Source: Myxococcus hansupus (GTDB taxonomy: Bacteria; Myxococcota; Myxococcia; Myxococcales; Myxococcaceae). From it: a stretch of DNA of 64,000 bases. The notes below the pieces were generated by a model. The model was given only the letters and a program-made list of their open reading frames with translations. It was not told the origin of the DNA and did not search any database. Where the stretch lies: contig NZ_CP012109.1 of NCBI RefSeq assembly GCF_000280925.3, positions 3,864,501 through 3,928,500 of the forward strand, in the 5' to 3' direction. Shown piece after piece: positions 1 through 8,150 of this stretch (positions are counted from its first letter, which is position 1; each line of letters opens with the position of its first letter). A program made the translations under genes and the position numbers.

Positions 1-1380
1 GACTCGCACCCGGCGCTCAAGGCGGTGTCCCCGCAGGCGCCCATCGCCGACTGGTTCTGGGACGACATGCACCGCAATGGTGCCTTCAACCTGTCGCTCG
101 CGTTCGGCTTCTTCTCGACGTTCGGCAAGCCCCGGCCCAAGCCCACGGACAGCGAGGACTGGCAGCGCTTCGACCATGGCACGCCGGACGGCTACCAGTT
201 CTTCCTGGACCTGGGCCCGCTGAGCAACGCGGACTCGAAGTACTTCAAGGGGGACGTCGCGTTCTGGAAGGAGGTCGCGGCGCATCCCAACTACGACGCG
301 TTCTGGCAGGCGCGGAACCTGCTGCCACACCTGAAGAACATCAAGGCGGCCGTGCTCACGGTGGGCGGCTGGTACGACACCGAGGACCTGTACGGCCCGC
401 TGCAGACGTACGCGGCCATCGAGAAGCAGAACCCGGGCATCTCCAACACCCTCATCATGGGCCCCTGGCCCCACGGCGGCTGGCAGCGCGGCGACGGTGA
501 GTCCCTGGGCGACGCGGACTTCGGCTTCGCCACCAGCATGGCCTACCAGACGCTGGCCCTGGACTTCTTCAAGCACCACCTCAAGGGCGGCCCGAAGCCG
601 GACGTGCCCGAGGCGATGGTGTTCGAGACGGGCGCCAACCGCTGGCGCCGCTTCGACACCTGGCCGCCCAAGGGCCTTCGCCAGACGAAGCTCTACTTCC
701 AGCCCAAGGGCGGGCTGTCCACCCAGGCCCCCAAGGCGGCCGGCGCGGCCTTCGCCGAGTACGTGAGCGACCCGGACAAGCCCGTGCCGTACACGCAGGA
801 GCTCACCACGGGCTGGAGCAAGAGCTACATGACGGAGGACCAGCGCTTCGCCGCGCGTCGGCCCGACGTGCTGGTGTTCGAGACCGAGCCCCTGGAGCAG
901 GACCTCACCGTGGCCGGCCCGCTGGAGGCGGAGCTGTGGGTGTCCACCACGGGCACGGACGCGGACTGGGTGGTGAAGCTGGTGGACGTCAACCCGGGCA
1001 AGGTGCGCGGCTTTCGCAAGGGGGACGAGGAGAAGGGCGTGAAGAACCGCGGACATCAGCAGACGCTGGTGCGCGGGGAGCCCTTCCGCGGCCGGTTCCG
1101 CGACAGCTTCAGCGAGCCCAAGCCCTTCAAGGCCGGCGAGGTGACGAAGGTGCGCTTCGTCATCAACGACGTGTTCCACACCTTCCAGCGCGGCCACCGC
1201 GTGATGATTCAGGTCCAGTCGAGCTGGTTCCCGTTCATCGACCGCAATCCCCAGACGTACGTGCCCAACATCTTCGAGGCGAAGGAGGAGCACTTCATCC
1301 GCGCCTTCCACCGCGTCTATCACTCGGCCGCGAATCCGAGCTTCGTCCAGGTGGGCGTGCTGCCCGCGCTGGACGAGTAG
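1..1380 (+). CDS. CocE/NonD family (X-Pro dipeptidyl-peptidase-like) serine hydrolase, 5' truncated
   Basis: The reading frame is open from base 1, so the gene starts before the window and only its last 459 residues are visible. The visible part begins just after the expected nucleophile region and contains the other two triad residues in their family contexts: Asp in GGWYDTED (codon 376-378) and His in MGPWPHGGW (codon 472-474), matching the GWYD and GPWSH motifs of cocaine esterase CocE. The C-terminal part from about base 850 (DVLVFETEPLEQDLTVAGP) is the jelly-roll X-Pro dipeptidyl-peptidase C-terminal domain of the family. Likely role: hydrolysis of an ester or of acyl or peptide bonds. 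The substrate cannot be told from sequence. The nucleophile Ser and any signal peptide lie outside the window. Confidence 0.9.
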   Translation, partial: DSHPALKAVSPQAPIADWFWDDMHRNGAFNLSLAFGFFSTFGKPRPKPTDSEDWQRFDHGTPDGYQFFLDLGPLSNADSKYFKGDVAFWKEVAAHPNYDAFWQARNLLPHLKNIKAAVLTVGGWYDTEDLYGPLQTYAAIEKQNPGISNTLIMGPWPHGGWQRGDGESLGDADFGFATSMAYQTLALDFFKHHLKGGPKPDVPEAMVFETGANRWRRFDTWPPKGLRQTKLYFQPKGGLSTQAPKAAGAAFAEYVSDPDKPVPYTQELTTGWSKSYMTEDQRFAARRPDVLVFETEPLEQDLTVAGPLEAELWVSTTGTDADWVVKLVDVNPGKVRGFRKGDEEKGVKNRGHQQTLVRGEPFRGRFRDSFSEPKPFKAGEVTKVRFVINDVFHTFQRGHRVMIQVQSSWFPFIDRNPQTYVPNIFEAKEEHFIRAFHRVYHSAANPSFVQVGVLPALDE

Positions 1381-1392
1381 GGCGGAGCACCG

Positions 1393-1421
1393 GGGGCGCG
1401 GCGGAATCCGCCGTGCGCCCC
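1393..1421 (+). terminator. GC-rich hairpin downstream of the CocE-like gene
   Basis: A 12-base arm (1393-1404) pairs with 1408-1421 through a 3-base loop, with a 2-base bulge in the right arm. It lies 12 bases after the stop codon. No T-tract follows, so intrinsic termination is only inferred. The rest of 1381-1536 shows no gene, only the leader of rtcA. Confidence 0.4.
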
Positions 1422-1536
1422 GCCATCAGGGCTGCTTCTGTACAGCGGTGGTGAGAAGGGCGTTCTCGTGGGGGTGGGGGCCTCGTGTTCCTGCTACCCT
1501 GGGCCTTCACGCGGTGGAACCCGAAGCGGGAGGGGC

Positions 1537-2619
1537 ATGACTGGCACCGAGGGGCCCGGCACCGGGCTGGTGCGGCTGGATGGAGGTGAAGGCGAGGGCG
1601 GCGGACAGATTCTCCGCACGGCATTGTCGCTGTCGCTCATCACCGGCCGCCCGTTCCACATCACGCGCCTGCGCGAGCGACGTGATCCGCCCGGTCTGCG
1701 GCCCCAGCACCTGGCCTGCGTGCGCGGCGCCGAGGCCCTCTGCGGCGGCGGCGCCACCAGCGAGGGCGCCACGGTGGGCGCCTCGGAGCTGTCCTTCACG
1801 CCGGCCCCCGTGCGCGCGGGGGACTATCTGCTGGAGGTGGGGACCGCGGGCAGCACGCCGCTGCTCTTCCAGTGCCTCGTCTATCCGCTGGCACTGGCCG
1901 GGGGCGGACGACTCACGCTGCGCGGGGGCACGCACCTGCCGCACAGCCCCAGCTTCCACTACGTCGCCACCGTCTGGCAGCCCGTGGCGCATGCGTATGG
2001 CCTGCCCGTGCTGCTCTCCCTGGTTCACGCCGGGTTCTATCCGGAAGGCGCGGGGGAGATTGTCGCGGAGGTCGGCGCGCCGCAGGAGCCGCCCCGGTTG
2101 GTGGAGCTGCCCGCGCGGGGCATGCTTCGCGAGGTCCGGGTGTCCTCCTTCACGGGTGGGCTGCCCTTCACCATCGCGGAGCGTCAGTCCCGCGCGGCGG
2201 TGGCAGCGCTCCGGGAGCGCGGCATCCTGGCGGAGGCGGACAACCGGCCGCTGGCCGTCACGCGCTCGGTGGGGACCGTGACATTCGTACTCGCCCAGTT
2301 CGAGCACACCATCGCGGGCTTCACCGCGCTGGGAGAGCGGGGCCGTCCCGCCGAGGACGTGGGCCGCGAGGCCGGTGAAACCCTGGCGCGGTTCATGGAG
2401 ACCGGGGGCGCGCTCGACGAGCACCTCGCCGATCAGATTCTGCTCCCCGCCGCGCTGCTGGCCGCGGGCCGCTTGGGCTCGGCCACGCAGGGGACGACGC
2501 GCTTCACGGCGGCGCGCATCACCGACCACCTCACCACCCACGCCCGCGTCGTGGAGCGCTTCCTGCCCGTGCGAGTCACGGTGGACGCAGGAGGTTCGGT
2601 GGAGGTCCGCCCCGCCTGA
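1537..2619 (+). CDS. rtcA: RNA 3'-terminal phosphate cyclase
   Basis: A 360-residue cytoplasmic enzyme that converts RNA 3'-phosphate ends to 2',3'-cyclic phosphates with ATP through a covalent enzyme-AMP intermediate. The N-terminus carries the family signature EGGGQILRTALSLS, followed by GLRPQHLACVRGAEAL. Near the C-terminus are EHLADQILLPAALL and DHLTTHARVVERFLPVR. His331 in the latter motif aligns with the adenylated His309 of E. coli RtcA. I chose ATG 1537 over the upstream in-frame start at 1468 because it has a GGGAGGGG ribosome site just upstream and the leader residues before it are not family-like. Length is close to the usual 340 residues. No rtcB or rtcR neighbour is visible, so it appears to stand alone. 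Confidence 0.92.
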   Translation: MTGTEGPGTGLVRLDGGEGEGGGQILRTALSLSLITGRPFHITRLRERRDPPGLRPQHLACVRGAEALCGGGATSEGATVGASELSFTPAPVRAGDYLLEVGTAGSTPLLFQCLVYPLALAGGGRLTLRGGTHLPHSPSFHYVATVWQPVAHAYGLPVLLSLVHAGFYPEGAGEIVAEVGAPQEPPRLVELPARGMLREVRVSSFTGGLPFTIAERQSRAAVAALRERGILAEADNRPLAVTRSVGTVTFVLAQFEHTIAGFTALGERGRPAEDVGREAGETLARFMETGGALDEHLADQILLPAALLAAGRLGSATQGTTRFTAARITDHLTTHARVVERFLPVRVTVDAGGSVEVRPA

Positions 2620-2646
2620 GCTCCGGCGGGGGACGGAGACTCAGGC
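2614..2646. terminator. Hairpin shared by convergent genes rtcA and the minus-strand membrane protein
   Basis: Arms 2614-2624 and 2635-2646 pair over 11 bases with a one-base bulge and a 10-base loop. The structure covers both convergent stop codons (TGA at 2617-2619 and TCA at 2641-2643). The placement suits a bidirectional terminator. No clear T-tract. Confidence 0.45.
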
Positions 2647-2991
2647 CTCCTCGTCCTCGCCGCCGCCACGGTTGGTGCCGAAGGCGTTCTGCCCGCCGAT
2701 GTCCTTGGACGTCCGGCGGTAGGCGCGGATGGCGAAGGGCGTCGTGACAAGGAAGACGATTCCCGCCAGGCCGGTGGCCATCCACGGGAAGGGCTTCTGC
2801 TTGAGCTGGACGTCCTTGCCGTACGAGTTGAGGTTGTTGCCCATGGCGCGCTGCTTGGCCGCCTCACGCTCCTCGGCCGTCATCTCGCGGGGGGCCTGGA
2901 AGTCCTGGACCTGCTTGCGAGGCTGGGCCAGGGCGGCACCACCCGAGCAGAGCGCGAGGACGAGGATCATCCGGGGAACGATGTTTCGCAT
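2641..2991 (-). CDS. Small exported or membrane protein of unknown function
   Basis: A 116-residue protein that I cannot assign to a family. Residues 1-22 form a signal peptide ending ...GGAALAQ. A charged stretch follows (about residues 30-66, with MTAEEREAAKQRAMGNN), then one hydrophobic segment at about 71-91 (MATGLAGIVFLVTTPFAIRA). The tail is Gly- and acid-rich (NRGGGEDEEA). The likely topology is a single-pass inner-membrane protein with most of the N-terminal part in the periplasm. The frame stays open far upstream on this strand, but that extension is antisense to sppA. ATG 2989-2991 is the start that yields the signal peptide. It is divergent from sppA with only 57 bases between. Confidence 0.75.
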   Translation of the reverse strand: MRNIVPRMILVLALCSGGAALAQPRKQVQDFQAPREMTAEEREAAKQRAMGNNLNSYGKDVQLKQKPFPWMATGLAGIVFLVTTPFAIRAYRRTSKDIGGQNAFGTNRGGGEDEEA

Positions 2992-3048
2992 ATGGCGGCC
3001 GAGGCTATCACGACCCAACGGATGGACTGAACAGGGCTTGCACGCCGA

Positions 3049-4863
3049 GTGAGCGTCCGTTACGGGCCGGAGACCCACATTTCCTTCTGGGACGCCATGC
3101 TGCGCCTGCCCTTCATCGCCCTCGCCAACCTGTCCCTCCTCGTGCGCACCGCCGTGGGCGCCCCCTTCCGGATGATGTCTTCGGGGGACAGGCCCACCTA
3201 CGTCCGGTTCCGGCTGACGGGCGATCCGCCGTACCGCGAGCGCCGCCGCCCGAGGCTCCCGTTCGGAGCCAGCCGGCCCGAGCCCGCGGATGTCACCTCG
3301 GTGGAGCGCTTCCGCGAATCGTTGGAGCTCCTGGCGAAGGACGCCCGGGTGAAGGGCGTCCTCCTGGAGGTCGAATCCCTGCACGTCCCCGCCGCCAAGC
3401 GCGACGCCCTGGTGGCGGTGTTGCGGCGCTTCCAGGGGCAGGGGAAGCGGGTGGTGGGCTGGGCAGTGAGCGTGGACAACGAGGCGTATTCGCTGCTGTG
3501 CGCGGCCGACGAGGTGCTCCTGGCCCCCATGGGCCGCGTGGAGCTGGTGGGCTACGCCGCCGAACCCCTCGCGCTGGGCGAAGGCCTGTCCCGCGTGGGC
3601 ATCCGGGCCCACTTCGTGAGGCGAGGGCCCTACAAGACGGCGCCGGAGCTGTTCACGGACACAGTCGTTTCGGACATCCAGGCGCGGACGGTGGAGACGT
3701 TCCTGGATGAGCGCTACGCGGACCTGGTGGAAGTGGTGGCCCAGGGACGGCGGAAGACGCCGGAGGAGGTCCGGGCGCTGATCGACCGGGGGCCCTTCAG
3801 TGCCCGGCGCGCGCTGGACGCGGGGCTGGTGGACGCGCTGGTGAGCGAGGCGGACCTGCCCGAGCGCCTGGGGCTGGTGAAGGACGGCGGGGACGCGGAG
3901 GAGACGGAGCTGGAGCCGATGGGCACGTACCTGTCCACGGTGCCGTTCCCGCCGGTGCGGTGGAAGCCGGTGAAGCGGGCGCCTCGGCTGGCGGTGGTGC
4001 CCGTGTCCGGGATGATTGTGCCGGGCAAGGGCGGCGGCGGGCGGATGGCGACGACGGACACGGTGGTGAAGGCGCTGCGCGCGGCGGGCCGGGACAAGCG
4101 GTCGAAGGCGGTGGTGCTCTACATCAACAGCCCGGGTGGCACGCCGCTGGCGTCGGAGCAGATGCTGGAGGCGGTGCAGCGGGTGGCTCGCAAGAAGCCG
4201 GTCATTGCGTACATGGACCGGGTCTGCGCCAGCGCCGGGTACATGGTGGCGGTGGGGGCGAAGGAGATCTGGTCCTCGCCCCACGCCATGGTGGGCTCCA
4301 TTGGTGTGTTCGCCGGCAAGTTCGAGCTGTCCGGCTTGATGGAGAAGCTGGGTGTCCACCGGACGACACTGGCGCGCGGGGAGAACGCGGCCATCTTCTC
4401 CAGCTCGAGGGGGTTCAGCCCTCACGAAAAGGAGACGCTCGAAGCCGAGGTGGAGGAGATGTACCAGGCGTTCCTCGACATCGTCGCGAAGGGCCGGGGG
4501 CGGACGAAGGAGGAGATCCACCAGTTGGCGGAGGGCCGCGTGTACTCGGGCGTACGTGGGAAGGCGGCGGGGTTGGTGGATCAGATCGCCGGCTTCGAGG
4601 ACGCGTGCCGCCATGCCCTGACGCTGGCGAAGTCGCCCACGGAGGGGTTCGAAATCATGACCTACGGCGGGCCCAAGCAGCGGGTGAACCTGGTGAAGCT
4701 GCTGATGGGCGCGTCGCAGTCCCGGGCGTTCGCGTTGTGCCCCACGGCGTTGGGTTTGAGCCTGCGCGATGGCACGGAGGCGTTCGAGGACACCAAGCAC
4801 CTCGGGCTCACCGACCTGGTGGGTCAAGTGTTCCCTGATGACCAGTGGCCATTCGGGGGCTGA
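3049..4863 (+). CDS. sppA: Signal peptide peptidase SppA, 67K (double-domain) type
   Basis: A 604-residue serine protease that degrades signal peptides left in the membrane after export. It has the tandem-domain layout of the E. coli 67K type. The N-terminal half carries the general base Lys196 in RRGPYKTAPELF. The C-terminal half carries the nucleophile Ser395 in DRVCASAGYMVAVG, preceded by INSPGGTPLASEQM and followed by VGSIGVFAGK. The E. coli pair is K209/S409. Start is GTG 3049. The N-terminus is only weakly hydrophobic (about residues 13-42), so membrane attachment is likely but not certain. The lpxR-like gene follows after 24 bases, and both probably share a transcript. Confidence 0.92.
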   Translation: MSVRYGPETHISFWDAMLRLPFIALANLSLLVRTAVGAPFRMMSSGDRPTYVRFRLTGDPPYRERRRPRLPFGASRPEPADVTSVERFRESLELLAKDARVKGVLLEVESLHVPAAKRDALVAVLRRFQGQGKRVVGWAVSVDNEAYSLLCAADEVLLAPMGRVELVGYAAEPLALGEGLSRVGIRAHFVRRGPYKTAPELFTDTVVSDIQARTVETFLDERYADLVEVVAQGRRKTPEEVRALIDRGPFSARRALDAGLVDALVSEADLPERLGLVKDGGDAEETELEPMGTYLSTVPFPPVRWKPVKRAPRLAVVPVSGMIVPGKGGGGRMATTDTVVKALRAAGRDKRSKAVVLYINSPGGTPLASEQMLEAVQRVARKKPVIAYMDRVCASAGYMVAVGAKEIWSSPHAMVGSIGVFAGKFELSGLMEKLGVHRTTLARGENAAIFSSSRGFSPHEKETLEAEVEEMYQAFLDIVAKGRGRTKEEIHQLAEGRVYSGVRGKAAGLVDQIAGFEDACRHALTLAKSPTEGFEIMTYGGPKQRVNLVKLLMGASQSRAFALCPTALGLSLRDGTEAFEDTKHLGLTDLVGQVFPDDQWPFGG

Positions 4864-4887
4864 CGGGCGCGGGCGGTAAACTGGGGG

Positions 4888-5961
4888 ATGCTGAAGGCAC
4901 TCGTGTTGCTGACCGCATCCTGTCTGGCTCAGGCGGAGACCTCATCCACGCCCGCGGTGGAGGAAAAACTCCCCTTCGTCACGAGCCTCCATTGGGAGAA
5001 CGACGTGCTCGCCAAGAGCGACCGCCTGTACACGAACGGCGTTCGCATCGAGCACTTCGGGGAGTACGACGGGTGCCGCGCGTTGGCACGGACGCTCGGG
5101 CTGCCGGGTGGTGTGCAGCACCGGTACCTGTGTGGCGGCTCGCTGGCGCAGAACATGTACACGCCCAGCCGCATCGTGCCGCTGCCGGACGAGGCGGTGT
5201 TCCCGGACCCGAATGACCGCCCCTACGGGGGCTGGCTGCACGGCGGGTTCCTCTTCCAGCATGTCTTCGCGGGAAGAGAGCCCAAGGACTCGTCGAGACT
5301 GACGCTGCAGGCCACGGTGGGCGTCACGGGCCCGGCGTCTGGCGCGGCGCAGACGCAGCGGTGGCTGCACCGGACGATCAACAGCCTCGTGGGGCACACT
5401 GCGGCGCGAATCCCGGTGGGCTGGGAGAAGCAGTTGCCGACGGAACCGGCGTTCCACTTCTCAGCGCTCCGGGAGCAGCCGTTCCTTTGGAGCCCCGTGG
5501 TGGACGTGACGTGGTCGGCCGGGGCGATGCTGGGGACGGTGTTCGTGAACGCGAGCGTGGGAGGAACGGTCCGTGTGGGCTGGCTCGCCCGACCGTATGG
5601 CCTGGCCCCCATCATGCCGTCCGTGGTTCGGGAGCTGGAGTCACAGCGGGCCCCGGGCGAGGCCTCCGCCGAGCGGGTGGCCCTGCGGGACGAACGCGCC
5701 TGGGAGGCCTACCTGTACGCCCGGGGGCAGGTGAGGGTGGTCGCGAGGAACCTGTTCCTGGACGGAACGCTGTTCCGCCCGAGCATCAGCGTCCGCAAGG
5801 CGCCCATCGTGGGGGACAGCGAGTTCGGCGCGGCGTTTCGGACCGGCGGGTTCCAGTTCGGCCTGGGCATGGTCTTCCGCTCCCAGGAAATGGCCGACCC
5901 GCCCAACCCGCTCCTATCCGGCCACCGGTTCACCCAGCTTCAGCTTTCGTATCTACACTGA
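4888..5961 (+). CDS. LpxR-like lipid A 3'-O-deacylase (DUF2219 family), outer-membrane beta-barrel
   Basis: A 357-residue protein with a short signal peptide (MLKALVLLTASCLAQAE). It has the LpxR landmarks: Asn38-Asp39 in HWENDVL, the YTNG turn (residues 48-51), QNMYTP, PNDRPYGGW (108-116) and His161 in GPASGAAQTQRWLH. Known LpxR enzymes use an Asn-Asp pair and a His, with calcium, to remove the 3'-acyloxyacyl group of lipid A in the outer membrane. The C-terminus RFTQLQLSYLH has the alternating aromatic pattern of a barrel end strand. It starts 24 bases after sppA at an ATG preceded by GGGGG. Its substrate in this organism is inferred. A GC-rich hairpin covers the stop. Confidence 0.85.
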   Translation: MLKALVLLTASCLAQAETSSTPAVEEKLPFVTSLHWENDVLAKSDRLYTNGVRIEHFGEYDGCRALARTLGLPGGVQHRYLCGGSLAQNMYTPSRIVPLPDEAVFPDPNDRPYGGWLHGGFLFQHVFAGREPKDSSRLTLQATVGVTGPASGAAQTQRWLHRTINSLVGHTAARIPVGWEKQLPTEPAFHFSALREQPFLWSPVVDVTWSAGAMLGTVFVNASVGGTVRVGWLARPYGLAPIMPSVVRELESQRAPGEASAERVALRDERAWEAYLYARGQVRVVARNLFLDGTLFRPSISVRKAPIVGDSEFGAAFRTGGFQFGLGMVFRSQEMADPPNPLLSGHRFTQLQLSYLH

Positions 5962-5969
5962 AGGCTGGG
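5933..5969. terminator. Hairpin at the convergent end of the lpxR-like gene
   Basis: CCCAGCTTCAG (5933-5943) pairs with 5958-5969 with a one-base bulge and a 14-base loop. The stem covers the TGA at 5959-5961 and is followed by GTTTC. The next gene (minus strand) ends at 6009, so it may serve both strands. Confidence 0.45.
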
Positions 5970-6008
5970 GTTTCAATGACTCACACCGGTGGTCCGGCCG
6001 GGCTGGCA

Positions 6009-6989
6009 TCAAGGAATCTGAGGCTCGGCCGTGGAGGGGGAGGGAGGTGCCTCTACCGTCTCGGGATTGATCTGCGCCAGAACGTCGTCCTTCACCTGAA
6101 CCTGCGTCTTGTCTCGCAGTGATTGGACCAAGGAATCCAGTGCCTTCGCTCGGCGCTCGGACTCCAGCCGCTGGACAATTCGCGCCTTGACCTGGTCGAA
6201 ACGCTGGTCCAATCCGACTTGGCGCCCTTGCAGAATGAGGATGTGGACGCCCGTATCCGTCTCGATGGGCGCCGAGAGCTGGCCGATTGCCTTCAGGGCA
6301 AACGCAGAGTCCGCGAGGGATTCACCGCCAGCGGCAATCAACTCCTCACGCGTCCGGAATCCCAGGTCGCCGCCCTGGGGCTGCGTCGCGGTGTCCTGGG
6401 AGTGTGCGCGGACGGCTGTGTCAAAAGCCCGAGGCACGCTCTCTCCACGCTGAATCTCCGTGGACAGGCGGACGGCCTGGGTCAGCGCCTTGGCCCGCTC
6501 CGGGCTTCCCCGGGCGGCCTTCAGCAACAATTGACTGACACGCACTCGTGGCGGCTTCACGTACTCAGAAACATTCGCATCGTAGTAGGCGCGGGCCTCG
6601 TCATCACTCACCGTCGCACCTGCTGCGGATTCCGTGTGTGACTTCACGAGCCGCTGGACCATGACCTTTTCAAGCATGGCACGGACTTCAGGGTCGGAAT
6701 CCAATCCCTGCCGCTTCGCTTCCTGAACCAGCAATTCGAAGCGAACAAGATTATCCAGAAACTCTTTCTTCTTTTCCGGCGTGGAATAGCGAGAGCGCAC
6801 GAAAGACGGCTGCTCGGCGAGCTTGGCCTCGAACTGCTGACGCGTGATTCGGCCCTCGCCCACGAGCGCGACGACTGGACCTTCGTCTTTGTTGGGATTT
6901 CCTGACTTAGCGCGATCGCATCCGCTCGCACCCAGCGTCAAACCAACAGCCAGTGAGGCCGTTCCCACCCACCGCAACTGCCTGACCAT
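6009..6989 (-). CDS. Parvulin-type peptidyl-prolyl isomerase lipoprotein (SurA/PrsA-like)
   Basis: A 326-residue putative lipoprotein foldase. The signal sequence ends TLGASGC, with the lipidated Cys at residue 24 and Asp at +2. A SurA-type N-terminal helical region follows (EGRITRQQFEAKL, then RFELLVQEAKRQGLDSDPEV). The parvulin core starts near VRVSQLLLKAARG and continues through QGGDLGFRTREEL and IETDTGVHILILQG. Parvulins isomerise X-Pro bonds, and SurA/PrsA members chaperone exported proteins in the envelope. I chose the inner start (MVRQLRW, 6989) over 7001 because it gives a tighter lipoprotein signal. It diverges from a second parvulin gene that leads into a giant exported protein, which suggests a shared folding task. 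Confidence 0.85.
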   Translation of the reverse strand: MVRQLRWVGTASLAVGLTLGASGCDRAKSGNPNKDEGPVVALVGEGRITRQQFEAKLAEQPSFVRSRYSTPEKKKEFLDNLVRFELLVQEAKRQGLDSDPEVRAMLEKVMVQRLVKSHTESAAGATVSDDEARAYYDANVSEYVKPPRVRVSQLLLKAARGSPERAKALTQAVRLSTEIQRGESVPRAFDTAVRAHSQDTATQPQGGDLGFRTREELIAAGGESLADSAFALKAIGQLSAPIETDTGVHILILQGRQVGLDQRFDQVKARIVQRLESERRAKALDSLVQSLRDKTQVQVKDDVLAQINPETVEAPPSPSTAEPQIP

Positions 6990-7142
6990 CGAGCACTCCA
7001 CCTTGAAGACTGCATCCCCGGACCTTCATCCGGGATGGATGCAATTGAATGTCATTCGTCCGCTGACGGACAACTGCCTTGCGATCTTTCTTACATATAG
7101 AGTAATTCTATCGTCGGACGGAATAGCGGGTACGAAAGCACG
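6990..7142. promoter_or_regulatory. Divergent promoter region with palindromes
   Basis: This 153-base spacer between two divergent parvulin genes is AT-rich compared with its surroundings. It contains TTGCGA at about 7079 and an ACATATAGAGTAATTC stretch (7093-7108) that could hold -10 elements. A perfect inverted repeat GTCCG-CTGA-CGGAC lies at 7058-7071. A related half (CGGACGGAAT, 7115-7124) lies on the other side of the AT-rich part, as an operator pair would. A further imperfect palindrome is at about 7013-7037. Exact promoter boxes cannot be fixed by eye. Confidence 0.4.
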
Positions 7143-8075
7143 ATGAAACACCAGAAGGTGCTGTGGAAGTGGCTCTGTCTCGGCAGCCTGCTCGGTGTCT
7201 CAGCATGTGAGCGATCCGCTCCAGCCCCAGCCGGCCTCTCGGCGAACGTCGTGGCGAGCTACAAGGGTGGAGCCATCACGGCGGAAGAGGTTCTCCGCGA
7301 GAGCCAACGGCTGCCTCCCACCTTGAGGGCGCGCTTCGAGCAAGGAACAGGGCGGGAGGAGTTCATCCGCGCCATGGTCGACAAGCGCCTCCTCGCGCTG
7401 GAGGCCGAGCGGCAGGGATTCACGCAAGATCCCGAAATCCGCCGCCAAGTCCGAGAGCTGGAGGAGCGGCTGACCATCCAGGCGCTGCTGGCCCGGGAAG
7501 AGAAGTCAGCGGGCGCGCCAACGGACGAAGAGGCGCGCGTCCACTACCAGGCCCATATCGAGCGCTTCGCCCAACCCGAGCGGCTTCGAATCGCTCGGAT
7601 CCTGGTCGAGGTTCCGCCGGGCAGCCCGCACACCGCGTGGACCCAGGCGCAGCAACGCGCGGAGGCCTTGCGCCGCCGGGTCGTCACCGGAGAACCCGTG
7701 GCGAAGGTGGCGGAGTCCGGAGACGGGCCGGAGCGCAGTCGGGGCGGCGAGCTGGGTCTGCTGGCGCGCGGAGAGTTCGGCAGCGCGGCCCTGGAAAAAG
7801 CGGCTCTGGCGCTGACCCGGCCCGGAGAAGCGACGCCCGTCATCGAACAGCCAGCGGGGGCTGTCGTCCTCGTGCTGCTGGAGCGGTTGGCGCCCAGGGT
7901 GCCTCCTTTCGAGGAGGTCCGGGAGGCCGTCCTGGGGCAGATGGCACCCATGCTTCAGCGACGCGCGTTCGAGCAGGTGTTGGCGCGGTTGCGCAAAGAG
8001 GCCTCGATCGAACTCTCGTCAGCGGGTGCCCCGGCAGGGGCGTCAGCGGACGTCGATACGGTGGCGCAGCACTGA
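7143..8075 (+). CDS. Parvulin-type peptidyl-prolyl isomerase lipoprotein (second copy)
   Basis: A 310-residue putative lipoprotein. The signal ends LLGVSAC with Cys22 and Glu at +2. The N-terminal region (GGAITAEEVLRESQRLP, MVDKRLLALEAERQGFTQDPEI) matches the layout of the minus-strand copy. The parvulin core is recognisable from LRIARILVEVPPGS through SRGGELGLLARGEFG to PVIEQPAGAVVLVLLE. The family GGDLG motif reads GGELG here, and several usual core positions are altered, so catalytic strength is uncertain and a chaperone-only role is possible. It lies 75 bases upstream of the giant Ig-like gene, probably in one transcript. I infer that it helps fold that protein in the periplasm. Confidence 0.85.
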   Translation: MKHQKVLWKWLCLGSLLGVSACERSAPAPAGLSANVVASYKGGAITAEEVLRESQRLPPTLRARFEQGTGREEFIRAMVDKRLLALEAERQGFTQDPEIRRQVRELEERLTIQALLAREEKSAGAPTDEEARVHYQAHIERFAQPERLRIARILVEVPPGSPHTAWTQAQQRAEALRRRVVTGEPVAKVAESGDGPERSRGGELGLLARGEFGSAALEKAALALTRPGEATPVIEQPAGAVVLVLLERLAPRVPPFEEVREAVLGQMAPMLQRRAFEQVLARLRKEASIELSSAGAPAGASADVDTVAQH

Positions 8076-8150
8076 CGTATTCGAGGTGGTGGGCGTGGAT
8101 TGCGGCAGCGGCACGCCGCGGGTGGTTTTCGTCGGACTCGAGGGGGAGCT

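Noticed and set aside
1507-2541. 344-codon minus-strand frame antisense to rtcA
   Set aside because: rtcA has all family motifs on the plus strand. The antisense product has no recognisable features.
2641-4827. A 728-codon minus-strand frame covering sppA
   Set aside because: Only its last 116 codons (2641-2991) look like protein. The rest is His/Arg/Gln-rich antisense of sppA, whose catalytic Lys and Ser are intact on the plus strand.
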